Of a stretch of 64,000 bases of DNA, positions 12,124 through 21,498 are shown one piece after another. The notes under the pieces are model-generated. The model saw nothing but the letters and a program-made list of their open reading frames with translations. It made no database searches and had not been told where the DNA came from. Origin of the DNA: Lachnospiraceae bacterium (GTDB lineage: Bacteria; Bacillota; Clostridia; Lachnospirales; Lachnospiraceae). Positions within the stretch are counted from its first letter, which is position 1; each line of letters begins with the position of its first letter. The translations under genes were made by a program, and so were the position numbers. The stretch spans positions 124,001-188,000 of the forward strand of contig JAIDHX010000036.1 of assembly GCA_029053015.1 (NCBI GenBank). The letters are read 5' to 3'.

Positions 12124-15096
12124 ATGATAAAAGGTATGGTCGGTGGTATGAAAAATGACATTCTTTCGTTGAAAAGCATCTATCAGTTTCTTTTTATAAG
12201 CGATTATCCCACATTTTGCGTAGGAATTATTACCAAAAATAACCGTACAGGGCTTACGTTGACAAAATTTTGGAAGGATAATATTTTAATTCCTTTTCGT
12301 AACCAAAAATATGGGAAACAGATATGGCGTGCAGAAGGCGGGCGCAACCGTTATATATCTGACATCTGTAACCGGAGCGATAGGATTTCTTTTTACGGTG
12401 AATATGCGGAGGAAATAGAAAATGCAGCAGATACGGAGACGGTATTGCGGCAAATCAGGCAGTTTGCCAGTTTTCTGTTGGAAAGACAGTTCAGTTATGA
12501 TGCTTTTATGCAGAAATTTCCCTCATATATTCAATTCCTTTCCGGCAGGGATGCCTGTTTTACAGAAGAAGTAAAGCGTTTTTTTGAAAAAGAACTGGAG
12601 GAAAAGAAGAGATACGACGAACAAGGAAACATGGGAAAGGCTTTTTACTGTGGTTATCTTTTGACGTTTCTGATGTTTCATGCACTTTCGGGTAACGGGG
12701 AAGGCGGAGAAAGTCTGCGGAATCTGCGGGGAAGACGGGAATTGTCCTTGGAAGCGATGGAAAAGGCAAACAGAAAGGCAGCCGGAACACGCGGCGGAGA
12801 GCCTGTGTTTCTGACGGGAAAAAATACAGAGCTTTGCAGCATACCTCTGATGGCAAGGCATTTTTTTGGCAGGGAAAGGGAATTGTTTGAACTGAGGGAA
12901 ATGCTGGCGCAGGGTGGCAGGTATCTTGTGAGCGGCATTGGCGGTATTGGAAAGACGGAGTTGATGCGCCAGTTTATCAAATGTTGCGTGGAAGAGCGGC
13001 TTGTGGATTATATTTGCACCGTACAATATGAAAACAGTCTGGCAGACAGCCTGATAAAAGCATTTCCGGAAGTGCGCGGCATAGACAGGGAAAATAACTT
13101 CAGGGAGGCGCTGGCGCGGATTCGTGTCCATGCAGGAGCAGGGATCCTGCTGGTGATTGACAATATGAATTGTGAGCAGGGGGAGCAGGGCTGGGAGGAG
13201 TTTTGTGAACTGCCGGCGACTATTTTTGTGACCTCGCGTCAGCAGAAGCTGGACAGATTTGAAACTTATCGGATAGAGCCGGTGGGAAAAGAAGCGCGCG
13301 CCCTTGTTTTTCGGGATAATTACCAAAAATCTCTTTCGGAGGCGGACAGAAAGGCGCTCGAAGAGATGACAGACAGAGAAGTCTGGCAGCATACACTGAC
13401 GCTCCGGCTTTTAGGCTGCGTGGCAAGGACAAGGAACTGGACCGTACCGGAGCTGCTGGAGCGGCTTGAAAAAGGAGAGTCTCATATATCGTGGGAGGCA
13501 CAGGAGGGCTATGCGGGGCTGCAGCAGGTATATCGCAGGACTTACGCTGTTTCAGGATTGAAGAAAAGTATGAACAGGTTGCTTAGGGTCTATGCGGCGC
13601 TGCCTTATGAGAGCTATGATAAATCTTTCGCAGAAAGCTATTTGCAGGGCTTTTTGGAGGATGGAATGGATATGGGCGAGAGCTTGGAAAAGCTCTGGAA
13701 AGGCGGCTGGCTGGAAAAGCGCGGCAATGGCTATTCCATGCATCCCTTCATTGCAGAATGTATGCTGGCAAAGCCTTTGACAGAGGCAGATGCTGCTCCC
13801 TTTTTTGAGAGTGTGTATGCAGCGTGTGCGAATGTACAGCAAGGTTTTGCGATTGAGACCGTGCGGGAGATTTTTTTCAATTCGTCCGAGGAGAATGGCA
13901 GTACGGGACAGGCGCTGCAAAGAGTGTTGTCTCTTGCCTATTCCGTGGCACAGAAGATATCCGGCGGTCTGTGTGAGAAATTTCTGCAGCTTATCCTGCT
14001 GGCAGCAGAGTCCGCATACTGCCTTTTGGGATTTGACAAGGAAAAGCTGAACTATTTGACAGGCTTGCAGCAGAATTGCAGAAATACTTCTGCAAAAACG
14101 CAGGCATACTGGTATATTCTTTTATGCACATATAATTATGGTGATATTGAGAAGCTGGAAAGAGAGTATGAAAAGTATGTGGAAGATGTGGCGATATCAA
14201 AGGAGCTTAAGCTGGCATTTGCAAATGGGCTGGCGCTTCGGAATCTGAATAGCGGCAATATAGAACGTGCAAAAGAGCTGGCACAGTATATATGGGAAAA
14301 TACGCAGAATTCTGACAGTAAAATGGGCGCCTGCTATATCATGGCAGAGTCCCTGGAGCAGGCTGGAGATTTGGAGGGCTGTATTCTCTGGGCGGATAGA
14401 GGAGAGGAAATCGGCAAGGGCGTTAAAAATAAAAATACCTGGAACAGGCACCAGATTATGTTTTTGCAGTGCGTTCTGAATATAGCTGTCAGAAATCTTG
14501 AAAAGGTAAAGCGCATTTTGGAGGAAGAGCAGGAAATTCTGAAAAATGAAAAGAGCTATTGCTATAAGTCCCAGCTCTTGTTTTATGAGGGTTCCTATAA
14601 ACTGCAGGCCGGAGAGGAAGATTGCGGCATACCGCAGCTTGAGGAAGCTTGTAAAATGGCGAAAATTGTCTTTGGAACCGCGGAAAGCGCATACTATGCG
14701 ACTGTTTTGACGGAGCTTGCCATGGCGTATAATAAGGCGGGGCGCAGGGAGGAGGCATGCGAACAGTACAAAAAGGTACTGCATATTTATGATACCGTAG
14801 AGGGACATGCTTTTGAACGGCACCGTATTCTAAACAATATGGGAGTGATGTATCTGGACTGGGAAAAGCCGAGAGAGGCATTGCCCTGTCTGGAAGAGGC
14901 GTACAGGGCAGGTGTAGATATGGGCGGTCTTGCGGCGGCAGAGCCCGCAAATAATCTGTCCAGAGCATACAGGCTGTTGGGAGACAGGGAGAAGGAGCTT
15001 CAATATTTACGGGAAGCCGCGCCTGTTTTGGAGCAGTTTTATGGAAGTGCGCATCCGAAGGTGGTGGCTGCAAAAGAAAGACTAATGCAAGAATAA
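12124..15096 (+). CDS. STAND (NB-ARC/AP-ATPase-like) NTPase with C-terminal TPR-like repeats; true start may be ATG 12148
   Basis: 'HFFGRERELFELREML...YLVSGIGGIGKTELMRQF' P-loop, 'GILLVIDNMN' Walker B, TPR-like 'LAMAYNKAGRREEACEQYKKVLHIYDTVEG'. Confidence 0.75.
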   Translation: MIKGMVGGMKNDILSLKSIYQFLFISDYPTFCVGIITKNNRTGLTLTKFWKDNILIPFRNQKYGKQIWRAEGGRNRYISDICNRSDRISFYGEYAEEIENAADTETVLRQIRQFASFLLERQFSYDAFMQKFPSYIQFLSGRDACFTEEVKRFFEKELEEKKRYDEQGNMGKAFYCGYLLTFLMFHALSGNGEGGESLRNLRGRRELSLEAMEKANRKAAGTRGGEPVFLTGKNTELCSIPLMARHFFGRERELFELREMLAQGGRYLVSGIGGIGKTELMRQFIKCCVEERLVDYICTVQYENSLADSLIKAFPEVRGIDRENNFREALARIRVHAGAGILLVIDNMNCEQGEQGWEEFCELPATIFVTSRQQKLDRFETYRIEPVGKEARALVFRDNYQKSLSEADRKALEEMTDREVWQHTLTLRLLGCVARTRNWTVPELLERLEKGESHISWEAQEGYAGLQQVYRRTYAVSGLKKSMNRLLRVYAALPYESYDKSFAESYLQGFLEDGMDMGESLEKLWKGGWLEKRGNGYSMHPFIAECMLAKPLTEADAAPFFESVYAACANVQQGFAIETVREIFFNSSEENGSTGQALQRVLSLAYSVAQKISGGLCEKFLQLILLAAESAYCLLGFDKEKLNYLTGLQQNCRNTSAKTQAYWYILLCTYNYGDIEKLEREYEKYVEDVAISKELKLAFANGLALRNLNSGNIERAKELAQYIWENTQNSDSKMGACYIMAESLEQAGDLEGCILWADRGEEIGKGVKNKNTWNRHQIMFLQCVLNIAVRNLEKVKRILEEEQEILKNEKSYCYKSQLLFYEGSYKLQAGEEDCGIPQLEEACKMAKIVFGTAESAYYATVLTELAMAYNKAGRREEACEQYKKVLHIYDTVEGHAFERHRILNNMGVMYLDWEKPREALPCLEEAYRAGVDMGGLAAAEPANNLSRAYRLLGDREKELQYLREAAPVLEQFYGSAHPKVVAAKERLMQE

Positions 15097-15133
15097 ACAT
15101 TTGTGTAGATTCTTAGTGGAAAGGATGATTAAT

Positions 15134-16297
15134 ATGAAGAGAAAAATTAGTTGTATGATAGGAATTGTAACATTATTTGTGTTAGCGGGATGTGGGTCTC
15201 AACGAGCTAAGAGTGATAAGGAAATTTTGCAGGAACTTAATACCGGGACAATTCAATATGAGTCTCAAGAGTTAACGATTCAAGAAATTGAAATTACAGA
15301 TAGACGCACAGATACAGCGAACAAAAAAGATACAGTATATGTTTCTGTTATAGCAGATAATAATATGGTTTCATGTGAAATGAGCTATGTTGCAGAATAT
15401 AGTTTGTACGACCAAGGTTGGATTTTAGACTATTTCCTGGAAAGTAATAGAGGCAGTTGGATCATTAAACCTGTTTCTGCTCCTGAAAATAAGCTGCTTG
15501 CAGAACATTCGCATGATAGTTATATAGATAGCGATATTCTGCTGGACGAAGAAACAGCTTTTTACTATTATGAAAAAGTTGAAGATGAGGTTTATTGTTG
15601 CACAAAATATTTATATAAAGCAAGATATGAATTTGACACGAAGGAAACAATATGGAAATACATAGACTCAGAAGCAATTGAAATGGAATCTGAGTGGGAT
15701 ATTGATGGTACTTGGTCTTATGTTAGCACGCCGGGATTTACTGTAATGGGAGGAACTGCCTTGGAGACTGAAAACCATCACATGACGCTGAATATCGAAG
15801 TGAATGATGGTGTAGCACATGTAATAGCATATACACAAGGAGATAATATAGTTTATTTTGATGGAGACATAATGCTTACACCCGGTAAAGGCGGCTGTTC
15901 AGATTCTGTAGAGTTTTCATATGAAGCTCCGGGATTTATGCCAATCATATTTCGGGGCGAAATCTATATTACCCCGGACAGGATATTTATAAGTAATGCC
16001 AGTCAATTTGAAAGAATTACGACTGATAAACTTTATTCAGATAGCAATTCTTCCATGGTAACAATAGCATATGATGCAAATGGAGGATATGGAGCCCCGG
16101 AAGCGCAATCGATAATCATTGTTGATGGTGTGGCAAGCTATATATTGTCAGAGCAACAACCTTCCAGAGATGGCTATAGTTTTGCAGGGTGGCGGCTGGA
16201 AAATAGTAGTTTATATGATATAGACATTCCGGGCCAATCAATCACAATAGCAGTACCGGAAGGCTGCACATTGACATATTATGCACAATGGAATTAG
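15134..16297 (+). CDS. Lipoprotein with C-terminal InlB B-repeat (Listeria-Bacteroides repeat)
   Basis: Lipobox 'MKRKISCMIGIVTLFVLAGCGSQ'; 'VTIAYDANGGYGAPEAQ...PSRDGYSFAGWRLE'. Confidence 0.65.
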   Translation: MKRKISCMIGIVTLFVLAGCGSQRAKSDKEILQELNTGTIQYESQELTIQEIEITDRRTDTANKKDTVYVSVIADNNMVSCEMSYVAEYSLYDQGWILDYFLESNRGSWIIKPVSAPENKLLAEHSHDSYIDSDILLDEETAFYYYEKVEDEVYCCTKYLYKARYEFDTKETIWKYIDSEAIEMESEWDIDGTWSYVSTPGFTVMGGTALETENHHMTLNIEVNDGVAHVIAYTQGDNIVYFDGDIMLTPGKGGCSDSVEFSYEAPGFMPIIFRGEIYITPDRIFISNASQFERITTDKLYSDSNSSMVTIAYDANGGYGAPEAQSIIIVDGVASYILSEQQPSRDGYSFAGWRLENSSLYDIDIPGQSITIAVPEGCTLTYYAQWN

Positions 16298-16315
16298 CGG
16301 TAATACTAAGCTGTC

Positions 16316-16768
16316 CTATTGTATCACATTCAAAGTCCCTTCATAATCAAGATCACTGGTAATCACGGTTTGCCACGAGGAGATGCTGTAAAAGGTATCT
16401 CCTGTTTTTTTGGGGTATTGGATGCGGACAACCACTTTCAGGGTCTGGATGTTGGAGAGGGGGAAGGAAAAGGTCCTTTCTTCTCCGGCAGCCTTAAAAT
16501 ATGCCGTCTCGGAGGAACTGCTCTCATAGAGGGCAGAAAGCTCCGCATCGAGGGCGGCGAGTGATGCCTGTGCCTGTCCCTCCGCCTCGTAGTAGGCGGT
16601 GGTGCGGTCCAATACCTTTTTGCTCAGCTTGTAGTCCGCGTTGGCGCTGACAATGGAGAGCGTGGCAAAGGACACAAGGCAGAGGATTACGAATATCACC
16701 AGTATGGAAGAAGAGCCAATCCCGCTGCTGAAGGAAAGACCGGATTTTTTTGACTTATTTTCATTCAT
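16316..16768 (-). CDS. Single-TM pseudopilin-like protein
   Basis: N-terminal TM segment; overlaps the next gene by 8 bp; in GspF/pilin-like cluster. Confidence 0.5.
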   Translation of the reverse strand: MNENKSKKSGLSFSSGIGSSSILVIFVILCLVSFATLSIVSANADYKLSKKVLDRTTAYYEAEGQAQASLAALDAELSALYESSSSETAYFKAAGEERTFSFPLSNIQTLKVVVRIQYPKKTGDTFYSISSWQTVITSDLDYEGTLNVIQ

Positions 16769-17270
16769 GGGCGTATCCTCCTCTTGTAGCCGGGTGGTAT
16801 TGCAGGGGCAGGGTGTAAAGGGTTTCATAGTTTGAGAGATTGCCGTTTCTGTCAAAAATATTTTGGATAAAAGTGATTTCCGCCGTGTGAAGCCCGGTCT
16901 CGGCATTGTATCCGTTATCTACAAAGTCAATGTGGTATACGATACGGGTGCTCACATTGTCGGAAAATTCCCAGTTTTCATCAAAGTAAAAGAAAATGGC
17001 ATCGCAGTCATTATTCATGTAAAAGCCATTCTGCTCGCTGCCGTACTGTTCGCACAGACAGGTATATACCGACAGCATATCTGCATCGGAAGCGTTCCAC
17101 AGCTCAGCAAGGTTCTGCGACCATATGACCGTCTGGTTTAATTCCTGCGTGTTTTGGTCGAGCAGGTGTGCCTTGACAAAAAGCTGGATACATGCCGCGC
17201 TTGCAAGGGCAAAGAACAGGATGGAAATGATTAATTCAATTAAAAATAAACTGGAGCGAGATGCTTTCAT
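16761..17270 (-). CDS. Prepilin-like N-terminal cleavage/methylation domain protein
   Basis: 'MKASRSSLFLIELIISILFFALASAACIQLF' type-IV-pilin-like N-terminus. Confidence 0.6.
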   Translation of the reverse strand: MKASRSSLFLIELIISILFFALASAACIQLFVKAHLLDQNTQELNQTVIWSQNLAELWNASDADMLSVYTCLCEQYGSEQNGFYMNNDCDAIFFYFDENWEFSDNVSTRIVYHIDFVDNGYNAETGLHTAEITFIQNIFDRNGNLSNYETLYTLPLQYHPATRGGYAHE

Positions 17271-17319
17271 ACGATTCCTCGTTTCTGTACTGATTCATTG
17301 CGGTACTACCCGCCGTAAC

Positions 17320-17826
17320 TTATTGTCCGTTGTCGGAGCGCAGCGAAGCATACAAGGTAAGCGGCTTGCTGCCGGTGTCCATGGTAAGCCGGATAAGTCC
17401 GGGCTTCACCTCTTCCATGGAAAGAGAGGATAAAGGCATAATATCCTGTCCTGCCTGCAGAATGTTGGTTCCGGTGATGGAATCCCTTCTGATAAACAAT
17501 TCCTTTAAATAGCCGTCATAGAAATAGAGGCAGGTACAATACTCGTCATCCCCCACTCTGCGGATAAACAGCAGGGCGGAGACGCCTTCCAGATCTCCGA
17601 TTTCAACGGAATCATATATGTCATTCTGACGTATCTTTTCACTGATATAAGAATACGCGGTGCGCTCTTCAAAATTGTCATTCATATTGGAGACGGTTTT
17701 TTTGTAAACATTGGCGCCGATTGTAACCAGCATAAGGGCGGAGGCGGCAAAAACGCCGAACAGCGCCAACACGAAAAGCACATCTACAATATGGCGGTTG
17801 TTGGATTCGTTGGATTTAAAATTCAT
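17320..17826 (-). CDS. Pseudopilin-like membrane protein
   Basis: 'MNFKSNESNNRHIVDVLFVLALFGVFAASALMLVTIGANVYKKT' single TM; operon position. Confidence 0.5.
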   Translation of the reverse strand: MNFKSNESNNRHIVDVLFVLALFGVFAASALMLVTIGANVYKKTVSNMNDNFEERTAYSYISEKIRQNDIYDSVEIGDLEGVSALLFIRRVGDDEYCTCLYFYDGYLKELFIRRDSITGTNILQAGQDIMPLSSLSMEEVKPGLIRLTMDTGSKPLTLYASLRSDNGQ

Positions 17827-17827
17827 G

Positions 17828-18178
17828 TTATTCTCCCTGCGTTCTGTCCAAAATGGTAACGTCCGGCATAATGTTGGAGCCGATGGGCTGATAGTCCACA
17901 TAAAAGAGCTCTTCATTATAAATCAAGCCGTAATGCTCCTTGATATAGTCCAGACTGGGCGGATAGGCTCCTTCCACGGCATAGCACTGCGCGATACTGC
18001 GGTTTAATGCGGTTTCCAGGCTTTCCCGCTGCTTTTCCAACGTGGTGTCGGAAACAGATTTCAAGCTGCCGTAAAAAAGAAAGAACAGCACCAGAAAAGC
18101 GGCAAGGGGAAGTAAATATACAAGTTTTAAAAACGGAAGCTGTTTATCCCGTTCAAAACGGTTGCGGTAAAGACTCAT
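17828..18178 (-). CDS. Single-TM membrane protein of pilus-like cluster
   Basis: 'LPFLKLVYLLPLAAFLVLFFLFYGSLKSVSDTTLEKQRESLETALNRSIAQCYAVEGAYPPSLDYIKEHYG' (last part resembles pilin-associated motif). Confidence 0.5.
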   Translation of the reverse strand: MSLYRNRFERDKQLPFLKLVYLLPLAAFLVLFFLFYGSLKSVSDTTLEKQRESLETALNRSIAQCYAVEGAYPPSLDYIKEHYGLIYNEELFYVDYQPIGSNIMPDVTILDRTQGE

Positions 18179-18191
18179 AGTAGTTTCTCCT

Positions 18192-19235
18192 TTAACCGAT
18201 GCTGGACATGATTCCCATAAGAGGGAAGATAACGGACATCAGAATCAGTCCCACAATAACGGATAAAATAATGACCAGGGTAGGCTCTAAAATCGATATA
18301 ATGGAACGGATTTTTCGCTCGGTTTCCCTGTCGTAGTTGTCAGCTATTTTCTGCATAACGGTATCGATGGCGCCGGTTCTGAAACCAACGGCAACCATGC
18401 GCGAGTAGAGGTTGGAAAAAATACCGGAAGCAGTCAGCGCCTCTGAAAAGTTGGCACCCTCTCTGATTGATTTTTTGCAGGCTTCGATTTTTTCCTGCAT
18501 ACCCTTGTGCTCTGTCAGCTCGGAAACCATATCCAGACTGTTAAAGGTGTCCATGCCGCTGCTGATGGTGAGCGCCATACCGCTTGCAAAGCGTCCGGCG
18601 GCAAGCTTCTCATAAAAGCCCTTTGTCAACGGAAAGGCGGAGAGGATGCGTCTTGAGAGAGCGCGCCCCTTCCTGGTCTTGGTTGACAGAATATAGAGTG
18701 CTGCGATGACAAGCAGAATCGCAACAAAGATAACGGAATAGCGGTTTAAGGAGTTGCCCATACGGAGAAGCGTCCCGGATATACCGCTCATTTCGCTGCC
18801 GAGCTGGATAAAGACCTGATTGAAAATGGGCAGTACCTTGCCGAGCAGTACAAAAATGACGAGTACCATGATACCAATCATAATGAAGGGGTAACTCACG
18901 GCGCTGCGGATGCTGTCGGAAATGGAATCCTCCCGCTCATAATATGCGGCAAGCGACTGCATAACCGAATCCAGATTGCCGGATTCCTCGCCGATGGCAA
19001 TCATATGCAGTACATAGTCGGGAAAGACGTTAGATGCGCGCAGTGCCTCGGCAAAAGGCTCGCCCTGCCTGCAGACATCCAGTATGCCCTGAATGATGTC
19101 CTTTCCTTCCTTTGTTTTGCTGTCGTTTAACAGGATACTCATACTTTCCATCGGTGTGATACCGGCGTTAAACAGCATGGCGGTCTGATTGCAGAAGGAG
19201 GCAATCTCCTGATTGGATAATCTTTTTTTGCCCAT
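18192..19235 (-). CDS. Type II secretion/type IV pilus inner-membrane platform protein (GspF/PilC family)
   Basis: Duplicated T2SSF domain: 'FCNQTAMLFNAGITPMESMSIL...IGEESGNLDSVMQSLAAYYERE', 'GMALTISSGMDTFNSLDMVSEL...VAVGFRTGAIDTVMQKIADNYDRE'. Confidence 0.85.
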   Translation of the reverse strand: MGKKRLSNQEIASFCNQTAMLFNAGITPMESMSILLNDSKTKEGKDIIQGILDVCRQGEPFAEALRASNVFPDYVLHMIAIGEESGNLDSVMQSLAAYYEREDSISDSIRSAVSYPFIMIGIMVLVIFVLLGKVLPIFNQVFIQLGSEMSGISGTLLRMGNSLNRYSVIFVAILLVIAALYILSTKTRKGRALSRRILSAFPLTKGFYEKLAAGRFASGMALTISSGMDTFNSLDMVSELTEHKGMQEKIEACKKSIREGANFSEALTASGIFSNLYSRMVAVGFRTGAIDTVMQKIADNYDRETERKIRSIISILEPTLVIILSVIVGLILMSVIFPLMGIMSSIG

Positions 19236-19253
19236 TGTCTTTATTCTCCTTAT

Positions 19254-20399
19254 TTAATATAAATATTTGACAACATAGTTACTTCCATTGCTGATAAAGT
19301 CCCTCAGTTCACTTTCATCGACCATGGATGCGAAGGTAGGATCCATAAGCTCCCATTCATTTCCGTTAAACTGTACGATGCCGTTGACCCAGCCGACATC
19401 GGAAATATAAGCGCTAATCCACGCGTGGTACGCATCTCCGGCGTAGCCCACTTCCAAGCGGGTGGGAATCCGCTGGCTTCGCAGCATGCTGGTCATAACA
19501 GCGGCGTAATCCAGACATATGCCCTTGCCGCTGGACAGAACGGAATCTACATTGGGAATGTAGCCGCTGGGAACGGTTGCCGCCTTGTCGTAATCATAGG
19601 AAATGGATTCTATCACGTAGTTGTATATATTTGTAATCACGTCCAAATCGGTATTGGCGGGTTCGGCAAGTTCCTTTGCCAAAGAGACCGTCCGGCTTGA
19701 GGAACTAAACATACAGTACTGGTTGGGATACAGATAAGGTCCAAACTCGTTGGACAGGGTAACATTGATGGTTTCTGCCAGGCAAATTGCGTAATTGTTG
19801 TCAAAAACATTCTCCAAAATCGTAATATCATAAGAGCCGCTGCCGGACGACAGGGGAAAAGCCACGTACTCGCTGTTGTTCAGATTGTAGGTGTAGGTAA
19901 CGCCGTTGCTCCCCTTTACCTGCATTTTAACCTTGGCGCAGGTGCCGGTGTAGCATGCCATGAAATAACCTTCCGAAGCGTTGGAGTAGTCGATGGAGGC
20001 ATAATCATTGTGCGTTTCCGCCGAACCGCTTGCCGTAGGCACAAGGCAGCGGGGCGTATTATCCCTGAGCCCCGTTACCGGCTCGGGAGAAGTCTCCGGT
20101 TCCGGTTCGGTAGAAGCGTCCGGCTCTTCCACAGATGGAGTGGAGGAGGCAGAAGGGTCTACATCCGGTGCAGGCGTTGCGTCATCCGGTACGTTTGATT
20201 CAGTCGGTACGGTTGGATCATCCGGTGTGGTTGTGTTATCCGGTACCGTTGCATCGGGTGCGGGTGAGCCTGTTTCGTCAGTCGCAGGCGGGATGGTGCC
20301 GGAAGGCTGGAGATCGGTGTTTGTGCCGCAGCCTGCAAGCGCCATGCATGACAAATATAAAATTAAGAAAAATATAAAAGTCTTTTTTTTCATAGCCAT
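19254..20399 (-). CDS. Transglutaminase-like lipoprotein with T/P/D/E-rich linker
   Basis: Lipobox 'LSCMALAGCGTN'; catalytic-type 'SGKGICLDYAAVMTSMLRSQRIPTRLEVGY...YHAWISAYI'. Confidence 0.8.
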   Translation of the reverse strand: MAMKKKTFIFFLILYLSCMALAGCGTNTDLQPSGTIPPATDETGSPAPDATVPDNTTTPDDPTVPTESNVPDDATPAPDVDPSASSTPSVEEPDASTEPEPETSPEPVTGLRDNTPRCLVPTASGSAETHNDYASIDYSNASEGYFMACYTGTCAKVKMQVKGSNGVTYTYNLNNSEYVAFPLSSGSGSYDITILENVFDNNYAICLAETINVTLSNEFGPYLYPNQYCMFSSSSRTVSLAKELAEPANTDLDVITNIYNYVIESISYDYDKAATVPSGYIPNVDSVLSSGKGICLDYAAVMTSMLRSQRIPTRLEVGYAGDAYHAWISAYISDVGWVNGIVQFNGNEWELMDPTFASMVDESELRDFISNGSNYVVKYLY

Positions 20400-20415
20400 C
20401 CTTCAATTTATTGAT

Positions 20416-20907
20416 TTAGCGGGGAGAAAGCCAAAGATGAAAATCAGGTGCATTCTCCAAAGGAATATAAATATTGGTCTCAGTTCCATAGTAGGAAAAA
20501 GAAATAACGCCGGTTTTTTCGTTGTAGGAAAGCGCCGGCTCAATGATGCCGGAGTCAGTTTCCTGATATGCCTCACTGTAGCATATGCCGCTGCCCGATA
20601 AAGTCAACTTCAGCACATCGCCGGAGAGCGTGTCGGATATCAGCATGACCTCAGAGGTTTCGCTGCCATTCAGAAAAGAAGCGGCAGGTACAACGATGAG
20701 GGGCAGGACAAAGGTAAAAAGCAGCAGAAGCGCCGTTATGGCGAGCAGTCTGTTGTAAATGCGGGTATTCAGTTTGCGGCGGAATGCCAGTCTGTCGAAA
20801 GCCACGGTGTTCGGAGGAATATGGCATGCCTTAAACACATTCTGCAGAGTGGCGTCAGCCTGCTTTAAATCCATTTGATGTCTTTTTTTGTCAAAAAGCA
20901 TATTCAC
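20416..20907 (-). CDS. Single-TM protein, possible anti-sigma factor or DUF4179-like
   Basis: Directly downstream of ECF sigma gene; one TM 'LLAITALLLLFTFVLPLIVVPAASF'. Confidence 0.4.
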   Translation of the reverse strand: MNMLFDKKRHQMDLKQADATLQNVFKACHIPPNTVAFDRLAFRRKLNTRIYNRLLAITALLLLFTFVLPLIVVPAASFLNGSETSEVMLISDTLSGDVLKLTLSGSGICYSEAYQETDSGIIEPALSYNEKTGVISFSYYGTETNIYIPLENAPDFHLWLSPR

Positions 20908-20913
20908 ACCTCC

Positions 20914-21471
20914 TTAACTCTTAAGCAGTACCAGCAAATGTGCATTGCCGGAGGCGATGTAGCGTTTTACGCTGCTCCGGCTGATTTCCATCGCGGCAGC
21001 AATTTCCTGAAGCTTCATATTGTTGTAGTAGCGCATCGTCAATACCTGCTTTTCCTGAAAAGGCAGTGCATCCATTGCTTTGTTCAGACGCTCATATTCA
21101 TCCTTTTGCAGACAGCGCGCTTCCGGATTTGTATCGGTGGAGTCATCCTGCAGAAGCTCTAAAATTTCGGGATCTGCAATGTCCTGAAACTGGTTTAGCT
21201 TTTTGCTCATGTCATAACAGACATGGAAAGAAATCCGGTTCAGCCATGCGATGAATAAGGTCGGATCGTTCAGCTTATTTAGATTTTTCAGTGCCGATAT
21301 ATATATTTCCTGCACCGCATCGTGGGCAAGGAAATCATCGCGCAGATAATGTCTTGCATAGTTGTATACCTTGTTAAAGGTCAGGGCATACAGTTCAGCA
21401 AAGGCATCACTGTCATTTTGTCTGGCGCGTATCACAAGACCCGCCAGATAGGGGATATTGGATTCTTTCAT
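20914..21471 (-). CDS. ECF-type RNA polymerase sigma factor
   Basis: Sigma-70 region 2 'NYARHYLRDDFLAHDAVQEIYISALKNL...FIAWLNRI' and region 4 'LPFQEKQVLTMRYYNNMKLQEIAAAMEISRSSVKRYIASG'. Confidence 0.85.
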   Translation of the reverse strand: MKESNIPYLAGLVIRARQNDSDAFAELYALTFNKVYNYARHYLRDDFLAHDAVQEIYISALKNLNKLNDPTLFIAWLNRISFHVCYDMSKKLNQFQDIADPEILELLQDDSTDTNPEARCLQKDEYERLNKAMDALPFQEKQVLTMRYYNNMKLQEIAAAMEISRSSVKRYIASGNAHLLVLLKS

Positions 21472-21498
21472 AATATTACGGCGCTTTCTCTACGAGTG

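Noticed and set aside
12523-14823. Long minus-strand ORFs opposite the STAND ATPase (e.g. 12523-13392, 14197-14823)
   Set aside because: Shadow ORFs; the plus-strand frame has clear Walker motifs and TPR-like repeats.
20008-20601. Plus-strand 197-aa Gly/Ser/Val-rich ORF
   Set aside because: Antisense of the T/P/D/E-rich linker of the transglutaminase lipoprotein; low-complexity artefact.
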